A stretch of 64,000 bases of DNA, taken from positions 1-64,000 of the forward strand of contig JASAMV010008941.1 of assembly GCA_030248065.1 (NCBI GenBank), in the 5' to 3' direction. The stretch comes from Rhynchonema sp. JSB1_4 (taxonomy: Eukaryota > Nematoda > Chromadorea > Monhysterida > Xyalidae). The notes under the pieces were generated by a model. That model was not told the DNA's origin. It did no database searches and saw only the letters and a list, made by a program, of their open reading frames with translations. Of the stretch, positions 8,960-18,106 are shown in pieces (within the stretch, counting starts at the first letter, position 1; each line of letters opens with the position of its first letter). Both the position numbers and the translations under genes were made by a program.

Positions 8960-10618
8960 TCACGACAAAACCCCTATCATCCTAATATAGTAAGGCATAC
9001 ACTGACTATCGGCACTCTGCTGGCTCTGTGTTCTGAAGGATTCAGGCATAAAGTCAGTTTCTGATGCCTTTTGTAAAGCAACACGTATAGTCTTGAAACT
9101 CTTTTCTAGGTTAGAAGGATTTATGAATAGGTAACCTGGCTCATGCATGGTTGTGTTATAGGAACTGCGATACAGACCATAATCACCTGTTACGTTATTG
9201 AAAAGTATGTAACCACACTGACAACTTACACGACGGATTAATGGCTCTAATTGATACAATTTTTTAATTTCGGAAATCAAAAAATCTACTGTTAAGTTTT
9301 TGTTAACTAGTGGCACATGCTTCCAAACCAGAATGGGCTTCCCCGTTTTTTTATTCACTGTGCTGCTATACTGAACGTGGGGCTGAAGGAAGTCAGCGTA
9401 CGCCTCTATGATGTCAGAATGACTCACTGTGTCATCTTCACCAAACCCTGCACCTCGCAACTTACTGTTTGTTCCTTCACCCGTTGTTTCGCTGGTCGAT
9501 GTAGTTGATTGATCCATTGGTGCACGGGGAACTGAAGAGTAAGCAGCTTGAGAAGCACCATTCACGGAGTAAGCAGCATGAGAAGCACCATTCTCAGTTT
9601 TGTTAAGGCTTGAACTAAAGTTACCTGTGAATGCCGAAGCCGTACCTCGCAAAGCCGGTGTAGTCATGGTGTAGGAGGGTGTAGGAGGGATCATGCCCAG
9701 TGGTCGTGCGTCGGTGGTTTCCGTGCCTACAGTGTGTGGCACGACTTCCGGACCAGTGTTTGCGTCTCGTGGCACTAACGCAGGATCAATCGTAATCACA
9801 TCGTCACGCGTGGCCAGTGCGTCTGACAAGGGTGGGACAGGGGATGTGGACATGTAGTTGAGCGGAGGACTCTTTTTGCTGCTTTTACCTGTCTCAATTG
9901 CATTTAGATCGAGGTTCAGCATTGACTGTATGTATGGAACTGCCGCAGCCACACGATTGTGTCCAAGGACGTCGCCCAGATCTGAAGAGATTGCGTGTTG
10001 ACTTGTGTTAGCTTTCTTCAATCTTTTTTGGTCACCACCTTGAGGGGTTGCGCCGTTTAGTTCTTCTCTGATCAGCGCTTGTATGTCTTCCCATTCGTGC
10101 GGCTGCTGCTGCTGCTGCTCTTGAACTTGACTCCCCGGAACGATCGTAAACGGAAGTGTACTGCCAGAATTGTCGCGACTTGCTGAAGAATGCACATGAG
10201 TGCTACGGCTGCTCACCACGTAACATTTATGTTTTAACCCACCACTGACGGGTCCTATTTGGGCAGGCGGTGCATCTTGCGTGGCAGGATCGTTGTTGTC
10301 ATCTGAAGAGCTACTGCCTCTACAAAGCCTGTCAGGGGAAAGACACCTGTCCTGCCACTCACTTGCGCTTTCTTGTTGTTGTTGTTGTTCCTGCTGCTGC
10401 GCGGCTGCCAACTGTTTGTACGTCATCAATTCAGCTTGTAGTTTGTCGATTGCTTGATGGTCTTGTTGTTGTTTGGTATGCAGTTGTTTGACAGCCTCGG
10501 CCAACGCAGCCACCTCGGTCGCCAATGATGAATCTTCCATCGTTATTATGATTTGTTTCTTATTCCTGGCGGTGAATTTGTATATGCTATTTTGGTGCAC
10601 ACAGGCAGTGTTCATCAT
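8960..10618 (-). CDS. Large Gln-rich coiled-coil protein of unknown function
   Basis: 552 aa from ATG 10618, which overlaps the stop of the preceding gene (ATGA). An alternative start is ATG 10540 (MEDSSLATEV). Residues 34-85 look like a coiled coil, then polyQ. Residues 90-395 are Ser/Thr/Pro-rich and disordered, with a 42-nt direct repeat near 9537-9590 (NGASHAAYS / NGASQAAYS). Residues about 400-552 look folded, with CQCGY and several aromatic residues. I do not recognise the family. Its position between PolB and the 143-aa gene on the same strand suggests an early or replication-linked role, but that is only context. Confidence 0.6.
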   Translation of the reverse strand: MMNTACVHQNSIYKFTARNKKQIIITMEDSSLATEVAALAEAVKQLHTKQQQDHQAIDKLQAELMTYKQLAAAQQQEQQQQQESASEWQDRCLSPDRLCRGSSSSDDNNDPATQDAPPAQIGPVSGGLKHKCYVVSSRSTHVHSSASRDNSGSTLPFTIVPGSQVQEQQQQQPHEWEDIQALIREELNGATPQGGDQKRLKKANTSQHAISSDLGDVLGHNRVAAAVPYIQSMLNLDLNAIETGKSSKKSPPLNYMSTSPVPPLSDALATRDDVITIDPALVPRDANTGPEVVPHTVGTETTDARPLGMIPPTPSYTMTTPALRGTASAFTGNFSSSLNKTENGASHAAYSVNGASQAAYSSVPRAPMDQSTTSTSETTGEGTNSKLRGAGFGEDDTVSHSDIIEAYADFLQPHVQYSSTVNKKTGKPILVWKHVPLVNKNLTVDFLISEIKKLYQLEPLIRRVSCQCGYILFNNVTGDYGLYRSSYNTTMHEPGYLFINPSNLEKSFKTIRVALQKASETDFMPESFRTQSQQSADSQCMPYYIRMIGVLS

Positions 10619-11046
10619 TTTGGCACCGTTTTTTTTGTTGGTTTGTCGTCAGCAGCACTGGTCGCTAATGTTTTTTCGGCTTCGATTTTGGTTTGCTCGT
10701 ATTTCTGCAATAGGGCAGGTTTACTGTCAGTCAAAAACCACAAATCTTCAAGATTTAAAATAATTTTACTGGCAGATATCCATCCAGGCGCAGGAGACCA
10801 GCCGATATTTTCTCTATGTACGTACTTTGTTATGCAAGCATATTGCTGGTTTTCATTGAAATAAAATGTTATTCCCAGATGACGCCAACTAGGTAAAAAA
10901 ATTGGGTCGCTCTTGACGACACGGGGATAAGAAGTTTGATTATTGCGGTCTGGAGCAGTTTTTTTGTTAGGCTGTGCTGCAGTGTCACTCAGTTCTTCAT
11001 TAGAGCTGGTACTGCTGGTAACTTTTCGCTTTGGAGCTCGAGGCAT
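10615..11046 (-). CDS. Small nuclear-type protein, possible PC4-like ssDNA-binding protein
   Basis: 143 aa, ATG at 11046. The start has a nuclear localisation-like PKRKV and a Ser/Thr-rich tail of about 45 residues. The folded part (about 55-115) alternates beta-like stretches and ends GWISASKIILNLEDLWFL, which is reminiscent of the PC4/Sub1 pattern of a glycine-turn, a strand, then a Trp-containing helix. That similarity is weak and is my inference. A good TATA box (TATAAAAG on the minus strand, 11086-11093) lies 40 nt upstream. The stop overlaps the start of the next gene by 4 nt. Confidence 0.5.
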   Translation of the reverse strand: MPRAPKRKVTSSTSSNEELSDTAAQPNKKTAPDRNNQTSYPRVVKSDPIFLPSWRHLGITFYFNENQQYACITKYVHRENIGWSPAPGWISASKIILNLEDLWFLTDSKPALLQKYEQTKIEAEKTLATSAADDKPTKKTVPK

Positions 11047-11085
11047 TTTGTAGACTGATGAAATGCTAGCAACACCCGACTCACG

Positions 11086-11093
11086 CTTTTATA
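11086..11093 (-). promoter_or_regulatory. TATA box of the 143-aa/552-aa gene pair
   Basis: TATAAAAG on the minus strand, 40 nt upstream of ATG 11046. It matches the eukaryotic TATA consensus exactly. Confidence 0.55.
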
Positions 11094-11213
11094 GGCTCGT
11101 TATGTTTATCGTAAACATGCAGTACACAATTTTTTCCGAAAAACATGTTGTCTCCACCGGGCTAGAAAATGAGACATTTTTGTCTCGGTTTCCTCAGTAT
11201 TCGCTCATCCATC

Positions 11214-11753
11214 ATGAAAGCACACAGCATCGCTTTTGTGCGCTATATCCTGGGTAAGGCCGACACGAAGCTTAGCTTTTTCTTCAGGGGAGTTTTTGAA
11301 CTCGATCAATTACCAAGGTTGCCAACAGACTTGCTTGACCTCAACAATTGGAACTTCGTTGTTGTTTTTTGTCCCTCCAATCGCTACAACCGTAATGGGG
11401 ATGGGCATTTCATTTTAGTTGCATTGAACACTCAGTCTGACAACAGCATGTATTTTGATCCTTTGGGTCACGAACCCCAATGGTATAGTACAATTTTAGT
11501 TGACTTTTTGAACTTTTATTGTCCCGGGGCAAAAAAGATCACAACGCCAGTACAAGACGAAGAGCAAGGATACTGTAGTATATTTGTTATTGTGGTCGCT
11601 GCATTGTTAGTTCGTGAATACTCTGTGGAACAAATTGCAGGAATGTTCTCATCTGACAGAAATAATAACACAGTTACTGCAAAAAAAATTTTTAAAACGC
11701 TTTACGGACATACACCTAGTCAGGTAGAGACCATGATTGACAAGTCGGAATGA
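11214..11753 (+). CDS. Adenain-like cysteine protease (inner element)
   Basis: 179 aa from ATG 11214; an upstream ATG at 11169 would add 15 residues. I prefer 11214 because MKAHSIAFVRYIL then aligns with the N-terminus of the outer protease. Catalytic residues in order: His in GHFILVALN, Asp in MYFDPLGH, Gln in PVQDEEQ, Cys in GYCSIFV. The usual C-G after the nucleophile is C-S here. Related proteases cleave capsid and core precursors during virion maturation. It faces away from the 143-aa gene and ends 23 nt before the tail of the spliced minus-strand gene. Confidence 0.85.
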   Translation: MKAHSIAFVRYILGKADTKLSFFFRGVFELDQLPRLPTDLLDLNNWNFVVVFCPSNRYNRNGDGHFILVALNTQSDNSMYFDPLGHEPQWYSTILVDFLNFYCPGAKKITTPVQDEEQGYCSIFVIVVAALLVREYSVEQIAGMFSSDRNNNTVTAKKIFKTLYGHTPSQVETMIDKSE

Positions 11754-11776
11754 AAAAAATTAGCACCGGAACAATA

Positions 11777-14568
11777 TTACAGCATACGAACAATATTATG
11801 CACACATGACAATTCTTTCTGGAAATGAGGCAGAGCGAATAACGAACACACTTGCAAGTTGTCTGGCTTGTTCAAAATTGTGATCATGGTAAGGTCATTG
11901 TCCACACCCACTTCAATGGCACTGCTCACCATGATCATCAAGACCGATCTCATCCATAACAGATCCGAGGCCGAAACACTGAACGGAATAGACACAGTAA
12001 TATATGGGATCAATGAATAAAACACAGAAGTAGCATCTACACTCAACAACATGACCCCCTTTTTGTCAATAAAGACACTCAAGAACGGCGACTTCAAGTA
12101 CTCGATGAGCTGACCATACGTGTTGGGGCACGATACAGCACCTGTGCCGTGTGGGATAGGATGGATCAAAGTCGAACCGCCCCAGCTGAGAGATTTCTGT
12201 TTTGGATTCCACTCCAGTTCATCAGGGGTCGAGTTTCCATTGCGATAGACACGAAGCGTGTAGGGGTCACATGTTGCACACAAGCAGCGGCGCGTATGCG
12301 AAGTCGGATCGAACAGCGCGAACACCATTTCGTCGATCACAATATGCGACATGATCAGCTGTGAGAACGGATCGTTCGGCGCTTCGATCAGTTCAGTTAT
12401 CGGCTGGAACTTCATTTGCCCATTCTTGTCGATCAGAATCTAAAAGAGAGAAACAAAAAATCAGAGAAAGCACTGAGAAGGAACAAATGCACAGTTCATC
12501 GTGATTTTTACAGTGCCTGCCTTCCCAGTCTTAATCTCGTGCGGTTTCCATGCGCCCTGGCTCGAGGAGTCATTCTGTGTTCTATTTGCGCGTACGCAAT
12601 GTGTTGAGCATGTATACCTTTGCAACGTAACACTCCACATGCGCGTGCATGTATGCGCTGCTCCCCTCACCCCAATATGGCAACGGCAAACAAACATACA
12701 AGGCGCAATTTAATAGGCTAGCTGTGCGTGTTATGTGTAATGCCTGCAGTCGCCCAATGTAACGCCTGCCTGTGCCTAGAAACGCGCGAACCTGGCTGTG
12801 CGTGTTATATGTAATGCCTGCAGTCGCGCAATGTAACGCCGGCCAGCACATAGATACACGCGAAAGCTAGTGGTGCGTATTACATGTAATGCTTGCAGTC
12901 GCGCAATGTAACGCCGGCCTGTGCATATATACGAGCGAAAGCTAGCTGTGCGTGTTATATGTAATGCCTGCAGTCGCGCAACGTAACGCCTGCCTGTGCA
13001 TAGATACGCGCGAAACCTGGCTATGCGTGTTATATGTAATGCCTGAGGTCGCGCAATGTAACGCCGGCCAGCGCATAGATACACGCGAAAGCTAGTAGTG
13101 CGGGTTACATGTAATGCTTGCAGTCGCGCAATGTAACGCCGGCCTGTGCATATATACGCGCGAAAGCTAGCTGTGCGTGTTACATGTAATGCCTGCAGTC
13201 GCGCAACGTAACGCCTGCCTGTGCATAGATACGCACGAAACCTGGCTGTGCGTGTTATATGTAATGCCTGTGGTCGCGCAATGCAACGCCGGCCAGCGCA
13301 TAGATACACGCGAAAGCTAGTGGTGCGTGTTACATGTAATGCTTGCAGTCGCACAATGTAACGCGGCCCTGTGCATGGATACACGCGAAAGCAAGCTGTG
13401 CGTGTTATATGTAATGCCTGCGTCGCGCAATGTAACGCCGGCCTGTGCATAGATACGCGCGAAAGCTAATCTTTGCGTATGTTATGCGTAATGCATGTAT
13501 ATATGCGTCGGACACGGTAACATGCTGCGTGTGCGTGAGCTATATCCAAGCATGCACAGATGCGGTGCGCAATCTAACGGGTTATCTGTGCACGTGCAGT
13601 GCGGCTCGCTGTGCGTGCCTACATGCGGCGCGTGTGCTATGTGTATGTTTGCATAGATGCGTTGAGCAATGTGACAGGCCACATGTGTTATGGTAAGGAG
13701 TGTATAGATACGGTGCACGTCAATGTAACGATAGCCTACGCGTGTGTAATCTAAGTGCACCCTCTGCGATGTGCGTGTATGTTATGTGATCCACACAGAG
13801 ACAGGCTGGCAGTGTAACTGAACACAGAATCTTGAACGCATAAAGCCTATACAATTACCCTAACATAGAGCCCTTTTACATGTGTGTATAACACGCGCGC
13901 GTGCAAAAAACAAATGAGTAAAGTGTGTTTTAACTGTAAAAACGCACATACCTCCGTAATTTCCAATTTCTCCCTGTTTCCTGTGTCGGTGAGCAATCTG
14001 TGTATTGTGAACGCGCCGCGACTGTCGTTGTACTGCAGATTGACAATGGAATCGCTGAATGGATTCGAACGGTATATCCATCGATGCTAGAAAAAGATAC
14101 AAAATCATAAATTTTATGGCGCCCCCCCGCCCCCATCCGGGGGGCGCCAAGGCACCCCCCCCTCTTTTTTATTTCTTACGATAAAGCAATAAACAAAAAA
14201 CAACATACCAGCATGTTTGGTCTCGATGGGTTTCGGATATCCCAGTGAATCAGTGTTGACCAATCGACACGGCAAATGAGGCTGCGTCCATTAGTGGCAC
14301 CACACAACATCAGCAAATTTGCCTCGTGTAAGTTGCATAATTTCGATTCATACTTGAGAGAGTCACAGACTCTTGCGTTGAGGCTGCACAGCTGTAGTTC
14401 ACCGTATGTAGCGTTTGTTTTCAGTTGTCTGGGGCGCAGCGTCGCACATGCAACAGCAAATAATGTGCGGTCGTTATAGGTGGTGGCGGGTCCCAACGAT
14501 ATATATTGTTGAACTTCGCGCTGGGCTACGCGTTTCTGTAGCTTGTGTGTAATAATTCTCGTGACCAT
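11777..14568 (-). CDS. Three-exon spliced gene, product unknown
   Basis: Exon 1 is 14568-14209 (120 codons, donor CTG|GTATGT). Exon 2 is 14086-13952 (45 codons, acceptor TTTTTCTAG, donor GAG|GTATGT). Exon 3 is 12439-11777 (220 codons plus stop, acceptor CTCTCTTTTAG). All junctions are phase 0 and all three exons are open in the joined frame, about 385 aa in total, which supports the model. Intron 1 is 122 nt and contains a GC-rich hairpin; intron 2 is 1512 nt and contains the minisatellite. The protein has many short hydrophobic beta-like strands and no signal peptide or clear membrane segment; a beta-propeller is possible. I do not recognise it. The ATG at 14568 overlaps head to head with the ATPase start. 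Confidence 0.6.
12716..13470. repeat. Minisatellite, about 75-bp unit, about 10 copies
   Basis: The unit contains GTAATGCCTGCAGTCGCGCA and GCGCGAAAGCTAGCTGTGCG. Copies differ at about 5-10% of positions, and two slightly different unit types seem to alternate. The array lies in intron 2 of the minus-strand spliced gene. More diverged relatives (GCGTGTATG..., CATAGATGCG) continue to about 13790. The 224-aa minus-strand open frame over it is a by-product of a unit length divisible by 3. Confidence 0.9.
14117..14147. repeat. GC-rich hairpin in intron 1 of the spliced gene
   Basis: GGCGCCCCCC is followed after an 11-nt loop by GGGGGGCGCC, a perfect 10-bp stem, and then by another C-run. It lies between exons 1 and 2. 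Confidence 0.6.
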
Positions 14569-15232
14569 GTTGGATTTTACGGATTTGTCTGCAAAGATCT
14601 GTATTATGGGTAGAAGTGGCTCACGTAAGACACTTATTGCAACTAACTACATTTTAAAATTTGCTGCATTAAATAAAATTGGAAAACTTTATATTTTTTA
14701 CAAAGCATTTCAAGAAAGTTACAGGGAATTGCAAGACACACTTGGGTCGAATGTGGTTGAGTTGATTCACAACATACCAGAAGACACAAGCCAAATTAGA
14801 AGAGCTGAAGCAGGGATTACGATGTTTTTCTTTGATGATACGATCTCATCAAATCAACGCTACAGCACGCAAATTGAAGAATTTTTGGATGACCTGGTTC
14901 TGTACAAGAGCCACCACTTTCAAAACCCTGTTGTGTTTTGTTTACATCAAGTTCCAAGCTCGAATCAATTTTTAGCTAAGAAAATGCTACAGCAATGTAC
15001 ATACGTAGTGCTAACACGCCAGTTTTATGACTTTGCAAGCTTAAAACGAGCGTGCTTGCCCGGCAGTGTGACAACGCAATACCTATTGGAAGCCGCTAAG
15101 TTGGCCTTCGAAACCTACAATCGCCACTATTTATTACTTAATTTAACTGGAACTGTGCCATTTAGCAAATTTGTGTCTACCGGTGGGATTCTCACAAACG
15201 ACGAGCCTATCCTAGTTTTTGTTTCAAGCTAA
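14567..15232 (+). CDS. FtsK/HerA-type (A32-like) packaging ATPase with atypical P-loop (inner element)
   Basis: 221 aa, ATG at 14567. Walker A region reads GRSGSRKT, with Arg where the family has Gly before the Lys. Walker B reads ITMFFFDD. A downstream QVPSSNQ and the strand-helix pattern match Polinton/adintovirus ATPases, which pump DNA into the capsid. It is followed after 3 nt by a small basic protein gene and then the 161-aa gene, the same order seen in the outer element (ATPase, basic protein, about 200-aa protein). Whether the Gly-to-Arg change still allows ATP binding is unknown. Confidence 0.8.
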   Translation: MLDFTDLSAKICIMGRSGSRKTLIATNYILKFAALNKIGKLYIFYKAFQESYRELQDTLGSNVVELIHNIPEDTSQIRRAEAGITMFFFDDTISSNQRYSTQIEEFLDDLVLYKSHHFQNPVVFCLHQVPSSNQFLAKKMLQQCTYVVLTRQFYDFASLKRACLPGSVTTQYLLEAAKLAFETYNRHYLLLNLTGTVPFSKFVSTGGILTNDEPILVFVSS

Positions 15233-15235
15233 ATC

Positions 15236-15643
15236 ATGCAAAAAGGATTTGAGTCTTGCGCTATTACTTTATTGCAATCCGAATCTGCCCTCAAAGCGTT
15301 CAGGCGATATATAATTAAACACAGTCCGACTACGGTAATAAACAGCCTTATTGACAACCTACTGAGCAAACGCGCGACAACCAAAAGGCAGCAGTTGTTT
15401 TTAAAAAAACTTGGCACGACTGCCAGACGAAGCAAGGCTGGTAGGAGACAGGCGTGTCGTAAAATTCTTATAACTAATTCAGAAGTGGTTAAGGAGTTGC
15501 TATTGTTACAAAATGAAAGCCAACGTGAGAACCCACGTCATGGTACCAGTGGAACTATACAACCAATTGCAGCAAAAACCCACATTGAACAAGGAAAACA
15601 GCGTCTCACCTCAACCAGTAGTGCCAGCAGCAGAGAAGCCTGA
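15236..15643 (+). CDS. Small basic protein downstream of ATPase (inner element)
   Basis: 135 aa, ATG at 15236, 3 nt after the ATPase stop. Residues 1-85 are Lys/Arg-rich and helical (KRATTKRQQLFLKKL, RRSKAGRRQ). The tail is polar. By position and by the basic, leucine-spaced pattern it corresponds to the outer element's 106-aa protein (34070-34390), a small basic protein conserved in metazoan Polintons and possibly involved in DNA condensation. The next gene starts inside it, at 15513. Confidence 0.65.
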   Translation: MQKGFESCAITLLQSESALKAFRRYIIKHSPTTVINSLIDNLLSKRATTKRQQLFLKKLGTTARRSKAGRRQACRKILITNSEVVKELLLLQNESQRENPRHGTSGTIQPIAAKTHIEQGKQRLTSTSSASSREA

Positions 15644-15998
15644 CCAAAAAGACGAAAACCTGCACCCCGCTGTACGAACGCTGATTGAAACTTTAGCCCA
15701 ACATGAACGAGAAATCGCGTGTGTGATTTTACAGCATTGTGCCTTGTCTATAGGGTCTACTGTTATGTTTCAGCCAGATGATTTTTCTTTAATTGTGGAT
15801 AAACGCAAAATAAAGAAATCAAACTTGTCTTCGATTTTATCTTTTATTTGTAGCACATCAGATGATAAACACATACCACCACTAGGTACAAAAAGGTTTG
15901 TTAAGTTTTTGTCACTGCACACTAGCTTACCATTACATCATGTACCAAACAACTTTGTAAAAAATATGATCTCTACCTATCGTTACAATAAAACTTAA
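15513..15998 (+). CDS. 161-aa structural-type protein downstream of ATPase (inner element)
   Basis: 161 aa, ATG at 15513, overlapping the previous gene by 131 nt in another frame. The N-terminal 55 residues are Pro/Glu-rich linker. The C-terminal part is globular (HEREIACVILQHCALSI, then a beta-rich stretch). It resembles in position the 202-aa protein of the outer element. Function unknown. An AATAAA signal at 15987-15992 lies in its last codons, and the minor capsid gene ends on the other strand at 15995, so transcription converges here. Confidence 0.6.
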   Translation: MKANVRTHVMVPVELYNQLQQKPTLNKENSVSPQPVVPAAEKPDQKDENLHPAVRTLIETLAQHEREIACVILQHCALSIGSTVMFQPDDFSLIVDKRKIKKSNLSSILSFICSTSDDKHIPPLGTKRFVKFLSLHTSLPLHHVPNNFVKNMISTYRYNKT

Positions 15999-16831
15999 TC
16001 AGTTTCAAATATAGAGCGTCTTTTTATGTGAAGTTCAAGCAATATTGCACCACAATTATCAGCAAATTCAATTGACTCCAAATTTTCATTCAGCAGCTTG
16101 AATCGTAGGTTTCTTATAATTCCACTGTGCATACCAACGTATTTTGAGCTGTCCATATATTGATGAAGGCGCACAGACGAAAAATAAGGTGCTTCTCTTG
16201 TGTTTGACGTACGGGCATCAATCTGCCATGTTGTCCATCCCAACAAGCGGATTTTTCGATCAGCGTAATAAGACGACCTTTTAACGCCGTCGCACAAAAT
16301 GAGAATAACGGAATTCCCATAGTTAACATTTGCCAGCATTTTACTACGTAGCGGAAATTCATAATGTACGCCGGGATACATGCCTAATTTGAAACCCAAG
16401 ACACTGTTGAGCTGAATGCCGAAGTCTTTGGTGTTGCTTTTCACAAGAATTTCGTGCATAGCGTTAGTTGGTACAGAAAATTCAAAGACGCCAACACCAT
16501 TCAAAAACTGCTTGGCCTCGTCAGTCTTTAGCGTTTTGTTAAGCAAATTAACCAAGTCATTATTGCTATAGCAAATGGTCCTTTCGACATCAAGTTTCAG
16601 CGTGTTGTTTCCGTTGTTGCGGTCGACCAGCGTGATTTCGCAATTATTTGTGTTGATAAAACTAGCTGGCGCACTGAAGGTGCGCACTGACATACAGTAC
16701 CCATGGTTGTGGGGTAAAGATATTGGAGTAGGTAGAGTATAGATGTACTCTTCAGTTATTGGATCGAATTGTAGTCGATTAAAGTCAATTAGCAGCCTTA
16801 GGCCTTCAAAGTCATTAATTTCATCCACCAT
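15995..16831 (-). CDS. Minor capsid (penton-like) protein (inner element)
   Basis: 278 aa from ATG 16831. The N-terminal YTLPTPISLPHNHGYCMSV and the C-terminal NCGAILLELHIKR match the start and end patterns of Polinton minor capsid proteins (single jelly-roll pentons occupying the vertices). Its start overlaps the last 11 nt of the integrase gene. Upstream open frame (to 17029) is antisense-like and belongs to the integrase region. The outer element's equivalent is at 35985-37055. Confidence 0.78.
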   Translation of the reverse strand: MVDEINDFEGLRLLIDFNRLQFDPITEEYIYTLPTPISLPHNHGYCMSVRTFSAPASFINTNNCEITLVDRNNGNNTLKLDVERTICYSNNDLVNLLNKTLKTDEAKQFLNGVGVFEFSVPTNAMHEILVKSNTKDFGIQLNSVLGFKLGMYPGVHYEFPLRSKMLANVNYGNSVILILCDGVKRSSYYADRKIRLLGWTTWQIDARTSNTREAPYFSSVRLHQYMDSSKYVGMHSGIIRNLRFKLLNENLESIEFADNCGAILLELHIKRRSIFETD

Positions 16832-17831
16832 TTTGTTTCGGTGCTTTGATGAGCCAATCTGCTGTGAATGTGCCTGGGAGTACACGAAGGCTCTGAATGG
16901 ACTGCAGCACGTAACTTGCGAAGGGGGTACTTTTATAGACCCGCAGAACACGCAGCGGGGTGTCAATGTCGTATTGCGGTTGATTTGCTTTTGCGAACTT
17001 GCCAGACTTGGAAACTTTCTTATATACAATGTCGTTTACAGCAAACGGTGCATAGCTCTGTCCACCCACCTGAGCCAGGTGATTCATTTCATACGCCTCT
17101 CTATTTCTCAACAGCTGTCCAAAATGTCTTGGTTCGATTTCATTTGGCGCTAAGTTATCAAGGTGAGGTTTGGACTCTGAGTTAATACTGTCTACAGCTT
17201 GCTTAAGCGCTGTCACGATGTGCGTCTTGGGCCATGTTTTCAAAATTCGAGCCGTGCGCACCTTTACTTCTAAAATGGCTCTCTCAGTAAAACTAACATG
17301 AAACTCCGCCTGCTTGTTCGTAAAAACTTGCTGAATGTTAAGCTGCTTAGCTTGTTTGGCGAAGTGGTGAGCGAATTCAATTCCACGATCATGTATCACT
17401 TGAGTAATTTTGTATGGGGTACGTCTCAAAATGATTTTGAACGCCCTTGCAACTGTGCGGCTGTTCAATGTTTTCAGGGCTTGCACGTCAATGAGACGTG
17501 TGAAAAGAACTATAGAAAGAAGGAAAAACCGAAACACGCCGCTTTGCTTAAAACTTGATAGGTATGCTACATCCAACCCCATGGTTGTTGGCATAGACAC
17601 AATAAAATGACGTTTCGGAGCCCATCTTTTTATAGCATGCCGCTTTGGGTGCTGTCTAAACTCCAAGTATGGTGGTTGCTTTTCAAGAAATTTTGTCACT
17701 GTACCTCTGGTAAGGTTGCCTTGGAACTTCCTCGCCGCTTTCCACAATACATCGACTGATCCCGCTTGATATCCACCACGTCCCTTTTTATAGTTGTAGT
17801 ATAAATGATGGAGAAGCGTATGGCCTTTCAT
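16821..17831 (-). CDS. int: Retroviral-type DDE integrase (inner element)
   Basis: 336 aa, ATG at 17831. The core shows the first Asp in MGLDVAYL, the second in QVIHDRGIEF and the Glu in FTERAILEV, with 34 residues between the last two, as expected for D,D(35)E. The C-terminus (VNDIVYKKVSKSGKFAKA...) is a chromo/SH3-like domain. The N-terminus has the Polinton-type LYYNYKKGRGGYQAG helix. It would bind the terminal repeats and insert the element, giving the GCGCC duplication seen here. A C2H2 finger gene ends 3 nt upstream. Confidence 0.9.
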   Translation of the reverse strand: MKGHTLLHHLYYNYKKGRGGYQAGSVDVLWKAARKFQGNLTRGTVTKFLEKQPPYLEFRQHPKRHAIKRWAPKRHFIVSMPTTMGLDVAYLSSFKQSGVFRFFLLSIVLFTRLIDVQALKTLNSRTVARAFKIILRRTPYKITQVIHDRGIEFAHHFAKQAKQLNIQQVFTNKQAEFHVSFTERAILEVKVRTARILKTWPKTHIVTALKQAVDSINSESKPHLDNLAPNEIEPRHFGQLLRNREAYEMNHLAQVGGQSYAPFAVNDIVYKKVSKSGKFAKANQPQYDIDTPLRVLRVYKSTPFASYVLQSIQSLRVLPGTFTADWLIKAPKQNGG

Positions 17832-17833
17832 GT

Positions 17834-18106
17834 CTACAGATCAGGACAAAAAGTTGAGTTGACAACTTTGCAGCGATTGCACAGATAAATCAAAATATAC
17901 GTTGATCCCCTCGGGTGGATTGACTGTCTTATCGATTGTGCGCATGAAAAACACAATTTGAAATTCACATCTAAGCTCGACATGAACTTGATCCTTTTAT
18001 ATCTATGTTCAGACAACAAGTGCAGTTCCAAGCTTTCAAGTCTGCAAAAGAGAGCGTCACAACTAGGCATCGGACATGTCATCAAGTCCAACTGTCTCTG
18101 TGTCAT
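17834..18106 (-). CDS. Small C2H2 zinc-finger protein
   Basis: 90 aa from ATG 18106; ATG 18082 is an alternative. One C2H2 finger is visible (C-x4-C-x12-H-x4-H over CPMPSC...HLLSEH). A second Cys-pair region (CFSCAQS, LCNRC) may bind another zinc. Its start lies within the end of the kinase gene (44-nt overlap) and its stop is 3 nt before the integrase ATG, so the three genes are one compact minus-strand cluster. Role unknown; nucleic-acid binding is the usual function of such fingers. Confidence 0.6.
   Translation of the reverse strand: MTQRQLDLMTCPMPSCDALFCRLESLELHLLSEHRYKRIKFMSSLDVNFKLCFSCAQSIRQSIHPRGSTYILIYLCNRCKVVNSTFCPDL

Noticed and set aside
12776..13450. 224-aa minus-strand open frame
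   Set aside because: It runs through the 75-bp minisatellite; the unit length is a multiple of 3, so an open frame is expected without coding function.
12716..13470. Origin or iteron array
   Set aside because: Could not be distinguished from an ordinary minisatellite; it lies in an intron and the element's terminal repeats are the more likely origins.
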